The notes under the pieces are model-generated. The model saw nothing but the letters and a program-made list of their open reading frames with translations. It did not search any database and was not told the DNA's origin. Source: Saprospiraceae bacterium (GTDB lineage: Bacteria; Bacteroidota; Bacteroidia; Chitinophagales; Saprospiraceae). From it: 49,987 bases of DNA. Below, piece after piece: positions 34,055 to 42,695 of this stretch (positions are counted from its first letter, which is position 1; every line of letters begins with the position of its first letter). The stretch is from the NCBI GenBank assembly GCA_030728245.1, contig JANQZX010000146.1:4491-54477 (forward strand), written 5' to 3'. A program made the position numbers and the translations under genes.

Positions 34055-37018
34055 ATGAAACAACGATTTCTGAAACATGTTTTCTCGGTTTTGTGCTTTT
34101 CTGTGTTGGCTATTGGAATGGCTAATGCTCAAGGAGGCAAAATCAGTGGAAAAGTGATTGACGCAGGAAATGGAGAGGGACTCATCGGCGTAAACGTCGT
34201 TGAATTAGGAACCTCCAATGGAACTGTTACGGACTTAGACGGTAGCTACACGATTACTGTTGGAGCCAATGCAACGCTTTCTTTTTCTTTTACAGGCTAT
34301 GCTACTCAAAATGTAGTAGTAGGTAACAGTACTACTGTTAACATTAGCTTATCATTTGAGCAACAAGCCCTAAGTGAGGTTGTTGTGGTTGGTTATGGTA
34401 CTCAAAAGAAAAAGGAAATCACAAGTGCGGTGACCAGTTTGAAAGCAGAAGATTTCAACAGAGGTACCGTAAACGATCCAGCACAGTTACTTCAGGGTAA
34501 GGTAGCTGGTTTGAGTGTTGTACGTCCCGGTGGTGACCCAAATGGTGGTTTCCAGATACGTCTAAGAGGTGTATCTACGGTAGGTGCTAATGCTGAGCCT
34601 TTAGTAGTAATTGATGGGGTAATTGGTGGTTCTTTAAGCACCGTTGACCCTAACGATATCGCTTCTATTGACGTACTTAAAGACGGATCTGCGGCGGCTA
34701 TTTATGGTACTCGTGGTTCTAGTGGTGTAATTCTTATTACTACTAAAACAGGAAAATCAGGTAAAGTAACTGCTGATTACAATGGTTCTGTTGGTATGGA
34801 AAGCTTAGCAAGGAAAATTCCTGTTATGACGGCAGATGAGTTCCGTAAGGTTCCAGGTGCTCCAAACTTAGGTGCTACAACTGATTGGTTGGACTTAGTA
34901 ACTAACACAAGTTATTCTCAGGTTCACAACCTTTCTTTAGGTGGTGGTGTGAACAACACAACTTTCCGTACTTCTTTGAACTTACGTGATGCTAACGGTA
35001 TTGGTATTAATTCAGGATTTAACCAACTTAATGGTAGAATAAACCTTACACAATTGGCTTTTAATGATAAGGCAACCTTCACTGTCAATGTTTCTTCAAC
35101 AACAAGAGAAGCAACGTATGGTGATGCCAATTCATTCAGATATGCAGTAGTTGCAAATCCAACTATGCCTGTTTATGATAATACGACTACTTCTCCAACT
35201 GCCGGTGGCAGATTTGGTGGATATGCACAACGTGATATCTTTGACTTCTTTAATCCATTAGCGATTGCTGAACAAAATATCAATGATGGCAAAGACACTC
35301 GTTTACTTACCAGTGTACGTGGCGATTATAGTTTGACAGATGATTTACGTATAGGTGTTTTCTACTCAAGCCAGTGGGAATCTGATTTCAGAGCTAACTA
35401 TTCCCCTAAGAATTCAAAATTCGGAGGAGGATTTGGTAGAAAAGGTTTAGCTACAAAGCAAACTAACGAGCGTTACAATGAGTTATTAGAAGCTACTGTA
35501 AATTACAATAAATCTATTGGTGCTTCTTCTAACGTTACTTTATTAGGTGGATATTCATACCAGGACTTCGTTTTTGAAGGAAGTTACATGCAGGGAGGTA
35601 ATTTCTTAACAGATGCCTTTACTTACAATAACATGGGTGCTGCGCTTGATTTTGCAAACGGTTTAGGCACTGTTAACAGTTACAAGAATTCTAACAGATT
35701 GGTTGCCTTCTTCGGTCGTGCAAATATCAATATAGACGGAACTTACTACGTATCTGCAAGTGCACGTTACGAAGGATCTTCTCGTTTTGGAGCGAACAAC
35801 AAATGGGGACTTTTCCCAGCGGTAAGTGCGGGTGTTACTTTATCAAATCTTATCGATTTACCAGGTGTAAACAGCTTGAAACTTCGTGGTAGCTGGGGTA
35901 TTACAGGTAACCAACCTAATAGTTCTTATGCTTCTCTTCAAAGATTTGGCCGTCAGGGTAACTTCTTTATCGACGGAGCTTATGTACCAACTTACGGACC
36001 GGTTTCCAATGCAAATCCTGATTTGGCTTGGGAAACTAAAAACGAAATTGACTTTGGTCTTGATTTCGCTATGTTAGACAACCGTTTAACAGGTACTATT
36101 GATTACTACTCAAGAACAACAAAAGACTTAATTTTATTAGTTGATGTACCAGTTCCACCAAACCTCTTTGGTCAAACTTTGGTAAACATTGGTGAATTAT
36201 CAAATACAGGATTAGAAGCGGCATTGAATTACAACGTTGTAAGCAAGGAGAAATTCAGCTGGACTGCAGGTATCAACTTAGCTACTTTCAAAACTAAAGT
36301 AGAGAGTTTAACTTCTGGTGATTTAAGTTTTGGTAATGGAGGTGTACTTTTCCGTGCCGGAATGGGTTCACCTGGTCAGAATAACACCAACTTGATTCGT
36401 GTGAAGGAAGGAGAAGAATTAGGCCAATTATGGGGACCAGTTCAGATTGGTGTTAATCCAAACGGAACCCCTCAGTTCCAGGATCTAAATGGTGATGGCA
36501 AATTCTGTGATTGCGATGATGACAGAACGGTTGTAGGACAAGGATTACCTACTTTAACAGCAGGTATCAATAACTCATTTACTTTTGGAAACTGGGATGT
36601 TAACTTATTCTTCAGAGGAGCATTTGGTCACGAATTATGGAATAGCTACCGTGGTTTCTACGAAAACTTAGAAACGACTACAGTTAACAACTATAACATT
36701 GTTAATACTAAGTACTTAGACCAAACAGTTACTAAAGCACAGGTTAATAGCACGCATGTTGAAAAAGGTGATTTCATCAAATTAGACAACGCAACTATTG
36801 GCTACAAAATGAATGTTAAAGCGGGATCAGGTGTTAGAAGCTTACGTTTCTATCTATCTGCTCAAAATCCATTCATTCTTACTGGTTACACAGGTATTGA
36901 CCCAGAAGTAAGATTTACTGACTCTGAAAATGGCGACCCATTATCACCAGGTATTGAAAGGAGATCAACCTACTTCACTACTCGTATTTTCACATTAGGT
37001 GCGAACTTAGGTTTCTAA
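34055..37018 (+). CDS. SusC/RagA-type TonB-linked outer membrane transporter
   Basis: 987 residues. Signal peptide about 1-25; carboxypeptidase-like domain with KISGKVIDAGNGEGLIGVNV; the family box LSEVVVVGYGTQKKKEITSAV at about 110-130; TonB plug with IRLRGVSTVGANAEPLVVIDG and AAIYGTRGSSGVILITTKTG; then the 22-strand barrel ending in a hydrophobic aromatic residue (LGANLGF). It imports a ligand captured by SusD in a TonB-dependent way. An acidic calcium-type loop near the C-terminal third (LNGDGKFCDCDDDRTVVG) carries two extra cysteines, 818 and 820. By eye the gene prefers AAC, TTC, TAC, GGT and CGT codons more than its neighbours, as a highly expressed gene would. SusD follows after 19 bases. 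Confidence 0.95.
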   Translation: MKQRFLKHVFSVLCFSVLAIGMANAQGGKISGKVIDAGNGEGLIGVNVVELGTSNGTVTDLDGSYTITVGANATLSFSFTGYATQNVVVGNSTTVNISLSFEQQALSEVVVVGYGTQKKKEITSAVTSLKAEDFNRGTVNDPAQLLQGKVAGLSVVRPGGDPNGGFQIRLRGVSTVGANAEPLVVIDGVIGGSLSTVDPNDIASIDVLKDGSAAAIYGTRGSSGVILITTKTGKSGKVTADYNGSVGMESLARKIPVMTADEFRKVPGAPNLGATTDWLDLVTNTSYSQVHNLSLGGGVNNTTFRTSLNLRDANGIGINSGFNQLNGRINLTQLAFNDKATFTVNVSSTTREATYGDANSFRYAVVANPTMPVYDNTTTSPTAGGRFGGYAQRDIFDFFNPLAIAEQNINDGKDTRLLTSVRGDYSLTDDLRIGVFYSSQWESDFRANYSPKNSKFGGGFGRKGLATKQTNERYNELLEATVNYNKSIGASSNVTLLGGYSYQDFVFEGSYMQGGNFLTDAFTYNNMGAALDFANGLGTVNSYKNSNRLVAFFGRANINIDGTYYVSASARYEGSSRFGANNKWGLFPAVSAGVTLSNLIDLPGVNSLKLRGSWGITGNQPNSSYASLQRFGRQGNFFIDGAYVPTYGPVSNANPDLAWETKNEIDFGLDFAMLDNRLTGTIDYYSRTTKDLILLVDVPVPPNLFGQTLVNIGELSNTGLEAALNYNVVSKEKFSWTAGINLATFKTKVESLTSGDLSFGNGGVLFRAGMGSPGQNNTNLIRVKEGEELGQLWGPVQIGVNPNGTPQFQDLNGDGKFCDCDDDRTVVGQGLPTLTAGINNSFTFGNWDVNLFFRGAFGHELWNSYRGFYENLETTTVNNYNIVNTKYLDQTVTKAQVNSTHVEKGDFIKLDNATIGYKMNVKAGSGVRSLRFYLSAQNPFILTGYTGIDPEVRFTDSENGDPLSPGIERRSTYFTTRIFTLGANLGF

Positions 37019-37037
37019 AATTCAAAAAAATCAAACA

Positions 37038-38627
37038 ATGCAAAATTTATTTTTTAAACGCATATTATTGGTTGGATTTGTGCTAACAATGTCTATCCAA
37101 TCATGTACAAACCTGGAAGAGGAATTGTACAGTGATATTACTGCGGATAATTTCTTTAAAACAGACGAAGAGTTTATTGCTGCTTTGGGACAAGCTTATG
37201 CTTCTTTTGGCGGCTTAGGAAACCACGGTAATTTATGGTCTTTGAATGAGATTTCTTCTGACGAATTAGTTATCACAACAAAAGGTGGTGACTGGTATGA
37301 CGGTGGTATTCTTATAAACCTTCACCAACATAACTTTACTTCAGACAACGACTTTTTCAATAACGCATGGGGTTTCCTTTATGGCGGTATTAACACAGCT
37401 AACCGTTTGATTTTCTCTTTCGAGAAATTAGGTACCCCTGAGTCAAAAGTCTTTATAGCTGAATTACGTGCAGTACGTGCCCTATGGTACTATTGGGCAA
37501 TGGACGCTTTTGGTAATGTTCCTTTAGTAGTAGATTTTACAGCTAAAGAAGCGCCTGCAAACGCTACCCGTGCTGAAGTATATAACTTTATACTTTCTGA
37601 ATTAAATGCGGTTATTCCTGTTCTTCCAACTTCTAAAGATTCGAAGACTTATGGACGTATGACCAAATGGGCTGCCTTAGCTATCCGTTCTAAATTATAC
37701 TTAAACTCAGAAGTTTATATCAATCAGGCAAAATGGGCGGAAGCTGCTGCTGATGCTCAGGAGATTATAGACAAAGGCCCATTCAGCCTTCAGTCTGTTT
37801 ACTCTGAGAACTTTGCTATCCGCAACGGTGGATCATCAGAGAATATCATGGTTTATGCTTATGATAAAGTATTTGCTGGTGGTTTCAACTGGCCAATGAT
37901 GACCCTTCACTATGCCAGCCAAGGTGTTTATAGCTTAGCTGACCAGCCTTGGAATGGATATTCTGTTGTAGAAGAGTTTTATAACTCTTACATCGATCCA
38001 GCTAAAAACCCTGGTCCTCAAGGTAATGTTTGGAAAGGTTTAGCCACTGCCCAATCAACAGGTACCCAGGACAAGCGTTTATCCAACTTTGTGGTTGGAC
38101 CTCAGTTTAACCCTGATGGTTCACGCGCACAAGACCCAGGTGTTGACGCTGGTGATCCAGATGGTGCTCCATTAAATTTCACTCCACAAATCAACCAGAT
38201 TTTCCCAAATGCCTGGAGACAAGGTGGTGCTCGTATTGGAAAATACGAATATGAAGTTGGTGGTAATGCAAATATGAGTAACGACTTCGTTATCTTCCGT
38301 TTAGGTGATATTATCCTTACGCTTGCTGAAGCAGAATTCAGAAGAGGCAACACTGCAAAAGCCCTTGTACTTGTGAATCAAATACGTAAGCGTGCTGGAG
38401 TTGATGCCTTCTCTTCTCTAACATTAGACCAAATCTTTGAAGAAAGAGGACGTGAAATGTTTGCCGAGATGACTCGTCGTCAGGACCAGATCCGTTTTGG
38501 AAAATGGGGTGGAACATGGTGGGAAAAGCCATCTACCGCTGCTAAAACGAATCAGATTATATTCCCAATTCCAAAGCCTCAATTAAACTCAAATGCTAAA
38601 TTGAAGCAGAATCCAGGATATAATTAA
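37038..38627 (+). CDS. SusD/RagB-type nutrient-binding lipoprotein
   Basis: 529 residues. Lipoprotein signal MQNLFFKRILLVGFVLTMSIQSC, Cys23, followed by an acidic stretch (NLEEELYSD), which in this phylum favours surface export. The TPR-containing SusD fold is seen in FFKTDEEFIAALGQAYASF, AELRAVRALWYYWAMDAFGNVPLV and KWAALAIRSKLYLNSEVY, then the C-terminal LAEAEFRRGN and FEERGREMFAEMTRRQDQIRFGKW. It forms the lid of the SusC barrel and captures ligand outside the cell. Ligand is unknown; no glycosidase or peptidase is adjacent. It shares the codon preference of susC and is followed by a strong terminator. Confidence 0.95.
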   Translation: MQNLFFKRILLVGFVLTMSIQSCTNLEEELYSDITADNFFKTDEEFIAALGQAYASFGGLGNHGNLWSLNEISSDELVITTKGGDWYDGGILINLHQHNFTSDNDFFNNAWGFLYGGINTANRLIFSFEKLGTPESKVFIAELRAVRALWYYWAMDAFGNVPLVVDFTAKEAPANATRAEVYNFILSELNAVIPVLPTSKDSKTYGRMTKWAALAIRSKLYLNSEVYINQAKWAEAAADAQEIIDKGPFSLQSVYSENFAIRNGGSSENIMVYAYDKVFAGGFNWPMMTLHYASQGVYSLADQPWNGYSVVEEFYNSYIDPAKNPGPQGNVWKGLATAQSTGTQDKRLSNFVVGPQFNPDGSRAQDPGVDAGDPDGAPLNFTPQINQIFPNAWRQGGARIGKYEYEVGGNANMSNDFVIFRLGDIILTLAEAEFRRGNTAKALVLVNQIRKRAGVDAFSSLTLDQIFEERGREMFAEMTRRQDQIRFGKWGGTWWEKPSTAAKTNQIIFPIPKPQLNSNAKLKQNPGYN

Positions 38628-38647
38628 TCATCTATTGATTTTTTAAA

Positions 38648-38688
38648 AAAGAAACTCCCGAAGAATTCCTCCGGGGGTTTCTTTTTTT
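38648..38688 (+). terminator. Intrinsic terminator after susD
   Basis: Arms 38648-38663 and 38669-38684 (AAAGAAACTCCCG with CGGGGGTTTCTTT) pair with one mismatch and one G-T wobble around the loop AATTC, followed by a run of T. It ends only about 15 bases before the ATG of the first VCBS lipoprotein gene, so downstream genes depend on read-through or on a promoter overlapping the hairpin. Confidence 0.88.
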
Positions 38689-38702
38689 AATTGATTCACA
38701 TT

Positions 38703-41700
38703 ATGAAAAAAAATATAGGGAAAATGTTACCGGTAAAATACTTTTCTCTTTTTCTCCCTCTTTTTTTTGTTGGATTTGCTTGTACAAAATCCGAAAATAT
38801 AGAAATAAATAAATTATTCCTTTTGCATGATGCAGAAGACACAGGTATTGATTTTATAAATGAACTTAGTTATACTGAAAAACTTAATCCTTATACTTTT
38901 CGTAATTTTTATAATGGTGGTGGCGTCGGTTTAGGTGACTTTGATAAAGATGGCCTGATTGATATTTTTTTTTCAGGCAATCTGGTGGCCAATAAACTTT
39001 ATCTAAATAAAGGCAATTTTAAATTTAATGACATTTCCATACAGGCAGGTATTGGAAGTGAGGGTGTTTGGACTACTGGCGTAAGTGTAGTTGATATTAA
39101 CGCCGATGGATGGCTCGATATTTACATTTGTAAATCAGGACCTCCAGGTGGTATGAACAGACACAATGAGCTTTTTATAAATGATGGAAACGGTGTAGGT
39201 GAAATTCCTACTTTCACAGAAATGGCAAAAACGTATCGACTTGATGATCAGGGACTTTCAACCCATGCTGCCTTCTTTGACTATGACAAAGATGGCGATT
39301 TAGATTTGTATTTGCTCAATAATAGCTTACGATCTATTGGAGGGTATGATTTAAGGAAAGACCAACGGAAAATTCCTGATCCTGACGGTGGTAATAAATT
39401 ATATAGAAATGACGGGGCTTTTTTTTCCGATGTAACCCTGCAAGCCGGCATTTATTCCAGTGCTATTGGGTTCGGATTGGGTGTCTCTATTGGTGATATT
39501 AATAAAGACGGCTGGCAAGACATTTATGTTTCTAACGACTTTTTTGAAAAGGATTATTTATACATCAATAACAAGGATGGCTCCTTTTCTGAAAAACTGG
39601 AATCTTTCATTGAGGAGATTAGTATGGGTTCCATGGGTGCTGATATAGCTGATATTAACAATGACGCACTCCCTGATATTTTTGTGACCGAAATGCTTCC
39701 CGCAACGGACGAACGTTTAAAAACTACCGCTCAGTTTGAAAAATGGGATAAGTATCAAACCAATCTTAACCAGGGTTATTATCATCAATTCAGTAGAAAT
39801 ACGCTACAATTAAACAATGGATCAAATAGAAACGATGAGATTTCATTTTCTGAAATTTCCAGGTTTTCAGGGGTGCATGCCACGGACTGGAGTTGGGGTG
39901 CGCTGATTTTTGATATGGATATGGATGGTTTAAAGGATATTTTTGTCGCAAACGGTATTTATAAAGATCTTTTAAACCAGGATTATGTCAACTTTATAGG
40001 TAATCCCGATATGGTTAGACAAATCATCAGACAAAAGAAAGAGGTGATAAAACAATTAATCGATTCCATACCCTCAAATAAAATCTCCAACTTTTCTTTT
40101 AAAAATGAAGGCGGTTTTGAATTCAAAGATATGGCTAAAGACTGGGGTTTAGATTTACCCTCTCATTCAAATGGTTCAGCTTATGGCGATTTGGATAACG
40201 ATGGAGATTTAGACTTAGTTATTAATAACATAAACATGCCTTCTTTTATTTATGAAAATAGAAGTAATACTATTTTTAAAGGCCGTCATTTCCTCAGTCT
40301 GGACTTGGTTGGAGAAGGAAAAAATACTTTTGCCTTGGGCAGCAAAGTAAGTGTTTATGTAAAAGATAAAATACTCTATCAGGAATTAGCGCCCATGAGA
40401 GGTTTTATGTCTTCGGTAGATTACCGTTTCCATTTTGGACTAGGCTTAGACTCCATCGTTGATTCCTTAATTATTGAATGGCCTAATCAAAATATATCTA
40501 AACTTTACAATATAAAAGCCGACCAGTTATTGCCTGTTTTTCAAAAAAAGACTGCAACGATTAGCTACAATACTACGCTTAAACAAAGCTCTTTTTTACC
40601 TCCACTTTTTCAATCTGTACCCTTTCCAAAAGGCTTTCAATTTAAACATTTGGAAAGTAATTACGTTGATTTTGATAAAGAACGTTTGCGTTATAATATG
40701 ATTTCTAATGAAGGTCCCTGCACTTGTTCCGGAGATTTCAACAAGGATGGATTAGATGATTTTTATATTGGTGGTGCTCAAGGTCAGGCGGGTAGATTAT
40801 GGATTCAAAATGCTTCCGGTCATTTCAAAACTATGGGAAATACCGTTTTTGACGAAGATTCGGCCTCAGAGGATACAGAATGTGTATTTTTCGATGCAGA
40901 TAACGATGGTTATCCTGAACTTTATGTTAGCAGCGGAAGTAACGAAGTTAATAATAGCTCTTTAACCTTAATGGATCGCTTGTACCTTAATACAAAAGGG
41001 AAAGCCGTGACCAAGAGTCAACAAGTTTTACCAAGTCCTGTAAATTTAGAAAGTACCTCGGTAGTAAAAGCCGCTGATTTTGATAATGACGGAGATGTAG
41101 ATCTTTTTGTTGGAGGAAGAGTTTCACCTAATATTTATGGCCAGCCCGTGTCAAGTTATCTTCTACAAAATGACGGTAAGGGGCAATTCAAAGATGTTAC
41201 CTCTACTTTAATACCTGATATCCAATCTTTAGGCATGGTAACAGATGCTGAGTGGCTGGATTTTAATAAGGACGGCCAGATAGATTTAATCATCGTAGGA
41301 GAATGGATGCCTGTGCGTTTATTCCTTCAAGATAAAGGGAAATTTATTGACCAATCTCAAAAAGTTGGCTTACAAAACACAAATGGCTGGTATCATTCCA
41401 TTTCACAAGGTGATTTTAACGGAGATGGATACCCTGATGTTGTACTAGGAAACCATGGATTAAATTCAAGGTTTAAAGCGACGAGCACTGAACCCATCAG
41501 TCTTTATGTTAACGATTTTGATAATAACGGCACCGTAGAACAAATATTAACGAGGTATTACGATGGAAAGGAGTTGCCGCTGCATTTAAGAACCGATTTA
41601 GTTCTTCAGCTACCTTATTTGAAGAAAAAATACCTGCGTTTTTCAAACTATCAAAACCAGGGAATAAGCGATATATTCACTAAGGAACAAATATCATCTT

Positions 41701-42086
41701 CCTTACAATTAAAAGCTTTTAACTTGTCGTCGAGCATACTCCTAAATGAGGGAGGCAAAAAATTCATCCAAAAGCAGCTTCCTGCCGAAGCACAATTTAG
41801 CTCTGTTTATGCCCTTTTAGTTACTGATTTCAACAAAGACGGACATGAGGATATTTTACTTGGCGGGAACCAATCCAGGGCAAAACCTGAAACAGGGATA
41901 TATCTTGGAAGCTATGGTTTGCTTTTAAAAGGCTTAGGAAATGGGGGATTTATTCCACAAAAACAAAAGGAATCCGGCCTTTTTATAAAAGGAGAAATAC
42001 GTTCTCTAACCTCTATTCGTATAAAAGACAAACTACACGTTATTGTAGGTAAAAACAATGATTTTCCAGCATTTTTAAGTTATTAA
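38703..42086 (+). CDS. VCBS/FG-GAP repeat lipoprotein with ASPIC/UnbV domain, paralogue 1
   Basis: 1,127 residues from the ATG at 38703; the TTG four codons upstream overlaps the terminator tail. Lipoprotein signal ending VGFAC (Cys27). At least six acidic calcium-binding repeats of the DxDxDGxxD type are seen, e.g. LGDFDKDGLIDIFF, VVDINADGWLDIYI, FFDYDKDGDLDLYL, YGDLDNDGDLDLVINN, NKDGLDDFYIGG and NGDGYPDVVLGNHG. An ASPIC/UnbV domain lies at about 540-610 (LAPMRGFMSSVDYRFHFGLG). A second propeller half has the pair Cys673/Cys675 (GPCTC). The fold is a pair of seven-bladed integrin-like propellers, probably exposed on the surface. Function is unknown. It shares its plan with the two large genes downstream. 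Confidence 0.9.
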   Translation: MKKNIGKMLPVKYFSLFLPLFFVGFACTKSENIEINKLFLLHDAEDTGIDFINELSYTEKLNPYTFRNFYNGGGVGLGDFDKDGLIDIFFSGNLVANKLYLNKGNFKFNDISIQAGIGSEGVWTTGVSVVDINADGWLDIYICKSGPPGGMNRHNELFINDGNGVGEIPTFTEMAKTYRLDDQGLSTHAAFFDYDKDGDLDLYLLNNSLRSIGGYDLRKDQRKIPDPDGGNKLYRNDGAFFSDVTLQAGIYSSAIGFGLGVSIGDINKDGWQDIYVSNDFFEKDYLYINNKDGSFSEKLESFIEEISMGSMGADIADINNDALPDIFVTEMLPATDERLKTTAQFEKWDKYQTNLNQGYYHQFSRNTLQLNNGSNRNDEISFSEISRFSGVHATDWSWGALIFDMDMDGLKDIFVANGIYKDLLNQDYVNFIGNPDMVRQIIRQKKEVIKQLIDSIPSNKISNFSFKNEGGFEFKDMAKDWGLDLPSHSNGSAYGDLDNDGDLDLVINNINMPSFIYENRSNTIFKGRHFLSLDLVGEGKNTFALGSKVSVYVKDKILYQELAPMRGFMSSVDYRFHFGLGLDSIVDSLIIEWPNQNISKLYNIKADQLLPVFQKKTATISYNTTLKQSSFLPPLFQSVPFPKGFQFKHLESNYVDFDKERLRYNMISNEGPCTCSGDFNKDGLDDFYIGGAQGQAGRLWIQNASGHFKTMGNTVFDEDSASEDTECVFFDADNDGYPELYVSSGSNEVNNSSLTLMDRLYLNTKGKAVTKSQQVLPSPVNLESTSVVKAADFDNDGDVDLFVGGRVSPNIYGQPVSSYLLQNDGKGQFKDVTSTLIPDIQSLGMVTDAEWLDFNKDGQIDLIIVGEWMPVRLFLQDKGKFIDQSQKVGLQNTNGWYHSISQGDFNGDGYPDVVLGNHGLNSRFKATSTEPISLYVNDFDNNGTVEQILTRYYDGKELPLHLRTDLVLQLPYLKKKYLRFSNYQNQGISDIFTKEQISSSLQLKAFNLSSSILLNEGGKKFIQKQLPAEAQFSSVYALLVTDFNKDGHEDILLGGNQSRAKPETGIYLGSYGLLLKGLGNGGFIPQKQKESGLFIKGEIRSLTSIRIKDKLHVIVGKNNDFPAFLSY

Positions 42087-42089
42087 CAC

Positions 42090-42671
42090 ATGAAAAAGTA
42101 TCTTTTATTTTATCTTATTTTTCTATCTGTCTTCTCAACAAATTGTTCAAAAGAACCCTCAAAAGAGAAAGATGGCATTAATAACCCAGACTATCTTTTC
42201 TTAGATGTTTTCTTCGGTATGTCCAGAAAAGAATTTTATGATTATTGCTGGGATATGAATAAACAAAAAATATTTACGCACGGTACCGGGAATACCAGTG
42301 TGCAATATCGTTTAGAAAATGAATTGAAAGAACCCGTTTTTATGCGTTTCTACCCTTCCTTCCACGAGGATAAAATTTATGAAATGCCCGTTACTTTTAC
42401 TTATGATAAATGGGCTCCGTGGAATAAACAATATTGGTCCGATATATTACTGGAAGATCTGTTAGTTGTATTTAAAAAATGGTATGGGGACGACTTTCAA
42501 TTGATAAATCATCCAAGCCAGGGAAAGATTTACGCTAAAATGGATAAATACAGGAGAATAAACTTATTTATCAGGGATGACCAGTATGTGCAAGCTGTTT
42601 TCACAGATATGAGAAAAGTGGAGGCGGTAGAAAAGAAAGCAAAGGAAGATTTGGAAGAAGAAAAAAAATAA
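42090..42671 (+). CDS. 193-residue lipoprotein of unknown function
   Basis: A lipoprotein signal (MKKYLLFYLIFLSVFSTNC, Cys19) is followed by a Lys/Glu linker and a compact domain with FLDVFFGMSRKEFYDYCWDMNK, VQYRLENEL, FMRFYPSFHEDKIYEMPVTF and WSDILLEDLLVVFKKWYGDDF. The tail is a charged helix (EAVEKKAKEDLEEEKK). I recognise no family. The alternation of strands and helices suggests a small alpha/beta domain of about 130 residues. It starts three bases after paralogue 1 and ends 24 bases before paralogue 2, so it is translated with them and may be an accessory subunit or chaperone for the large lipoproteins. Confident as a gene, not as a function. Confidence 0.8.
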   Translation: MKKYLLFYLIFLSVFSTNCSKEPSKEKDGINNPDYLFLDVFFGMSRKEFYDYCWDMNKQKIFTHGTGNTSVQYRLENELKEPVFMRFYPSFHEDKIYEMPVTFTYDKWAPWNKQYWSDILLEDLLVVFKKWYGDDFQLINHPSQGKIYAKMDKYRRINLFIRDDQYVQAVFTDMRKVEAVEKKAKEDLEEEKK

Positions 42672-42695
42672 TCTTTTTCAACGAAGTATTTTATT

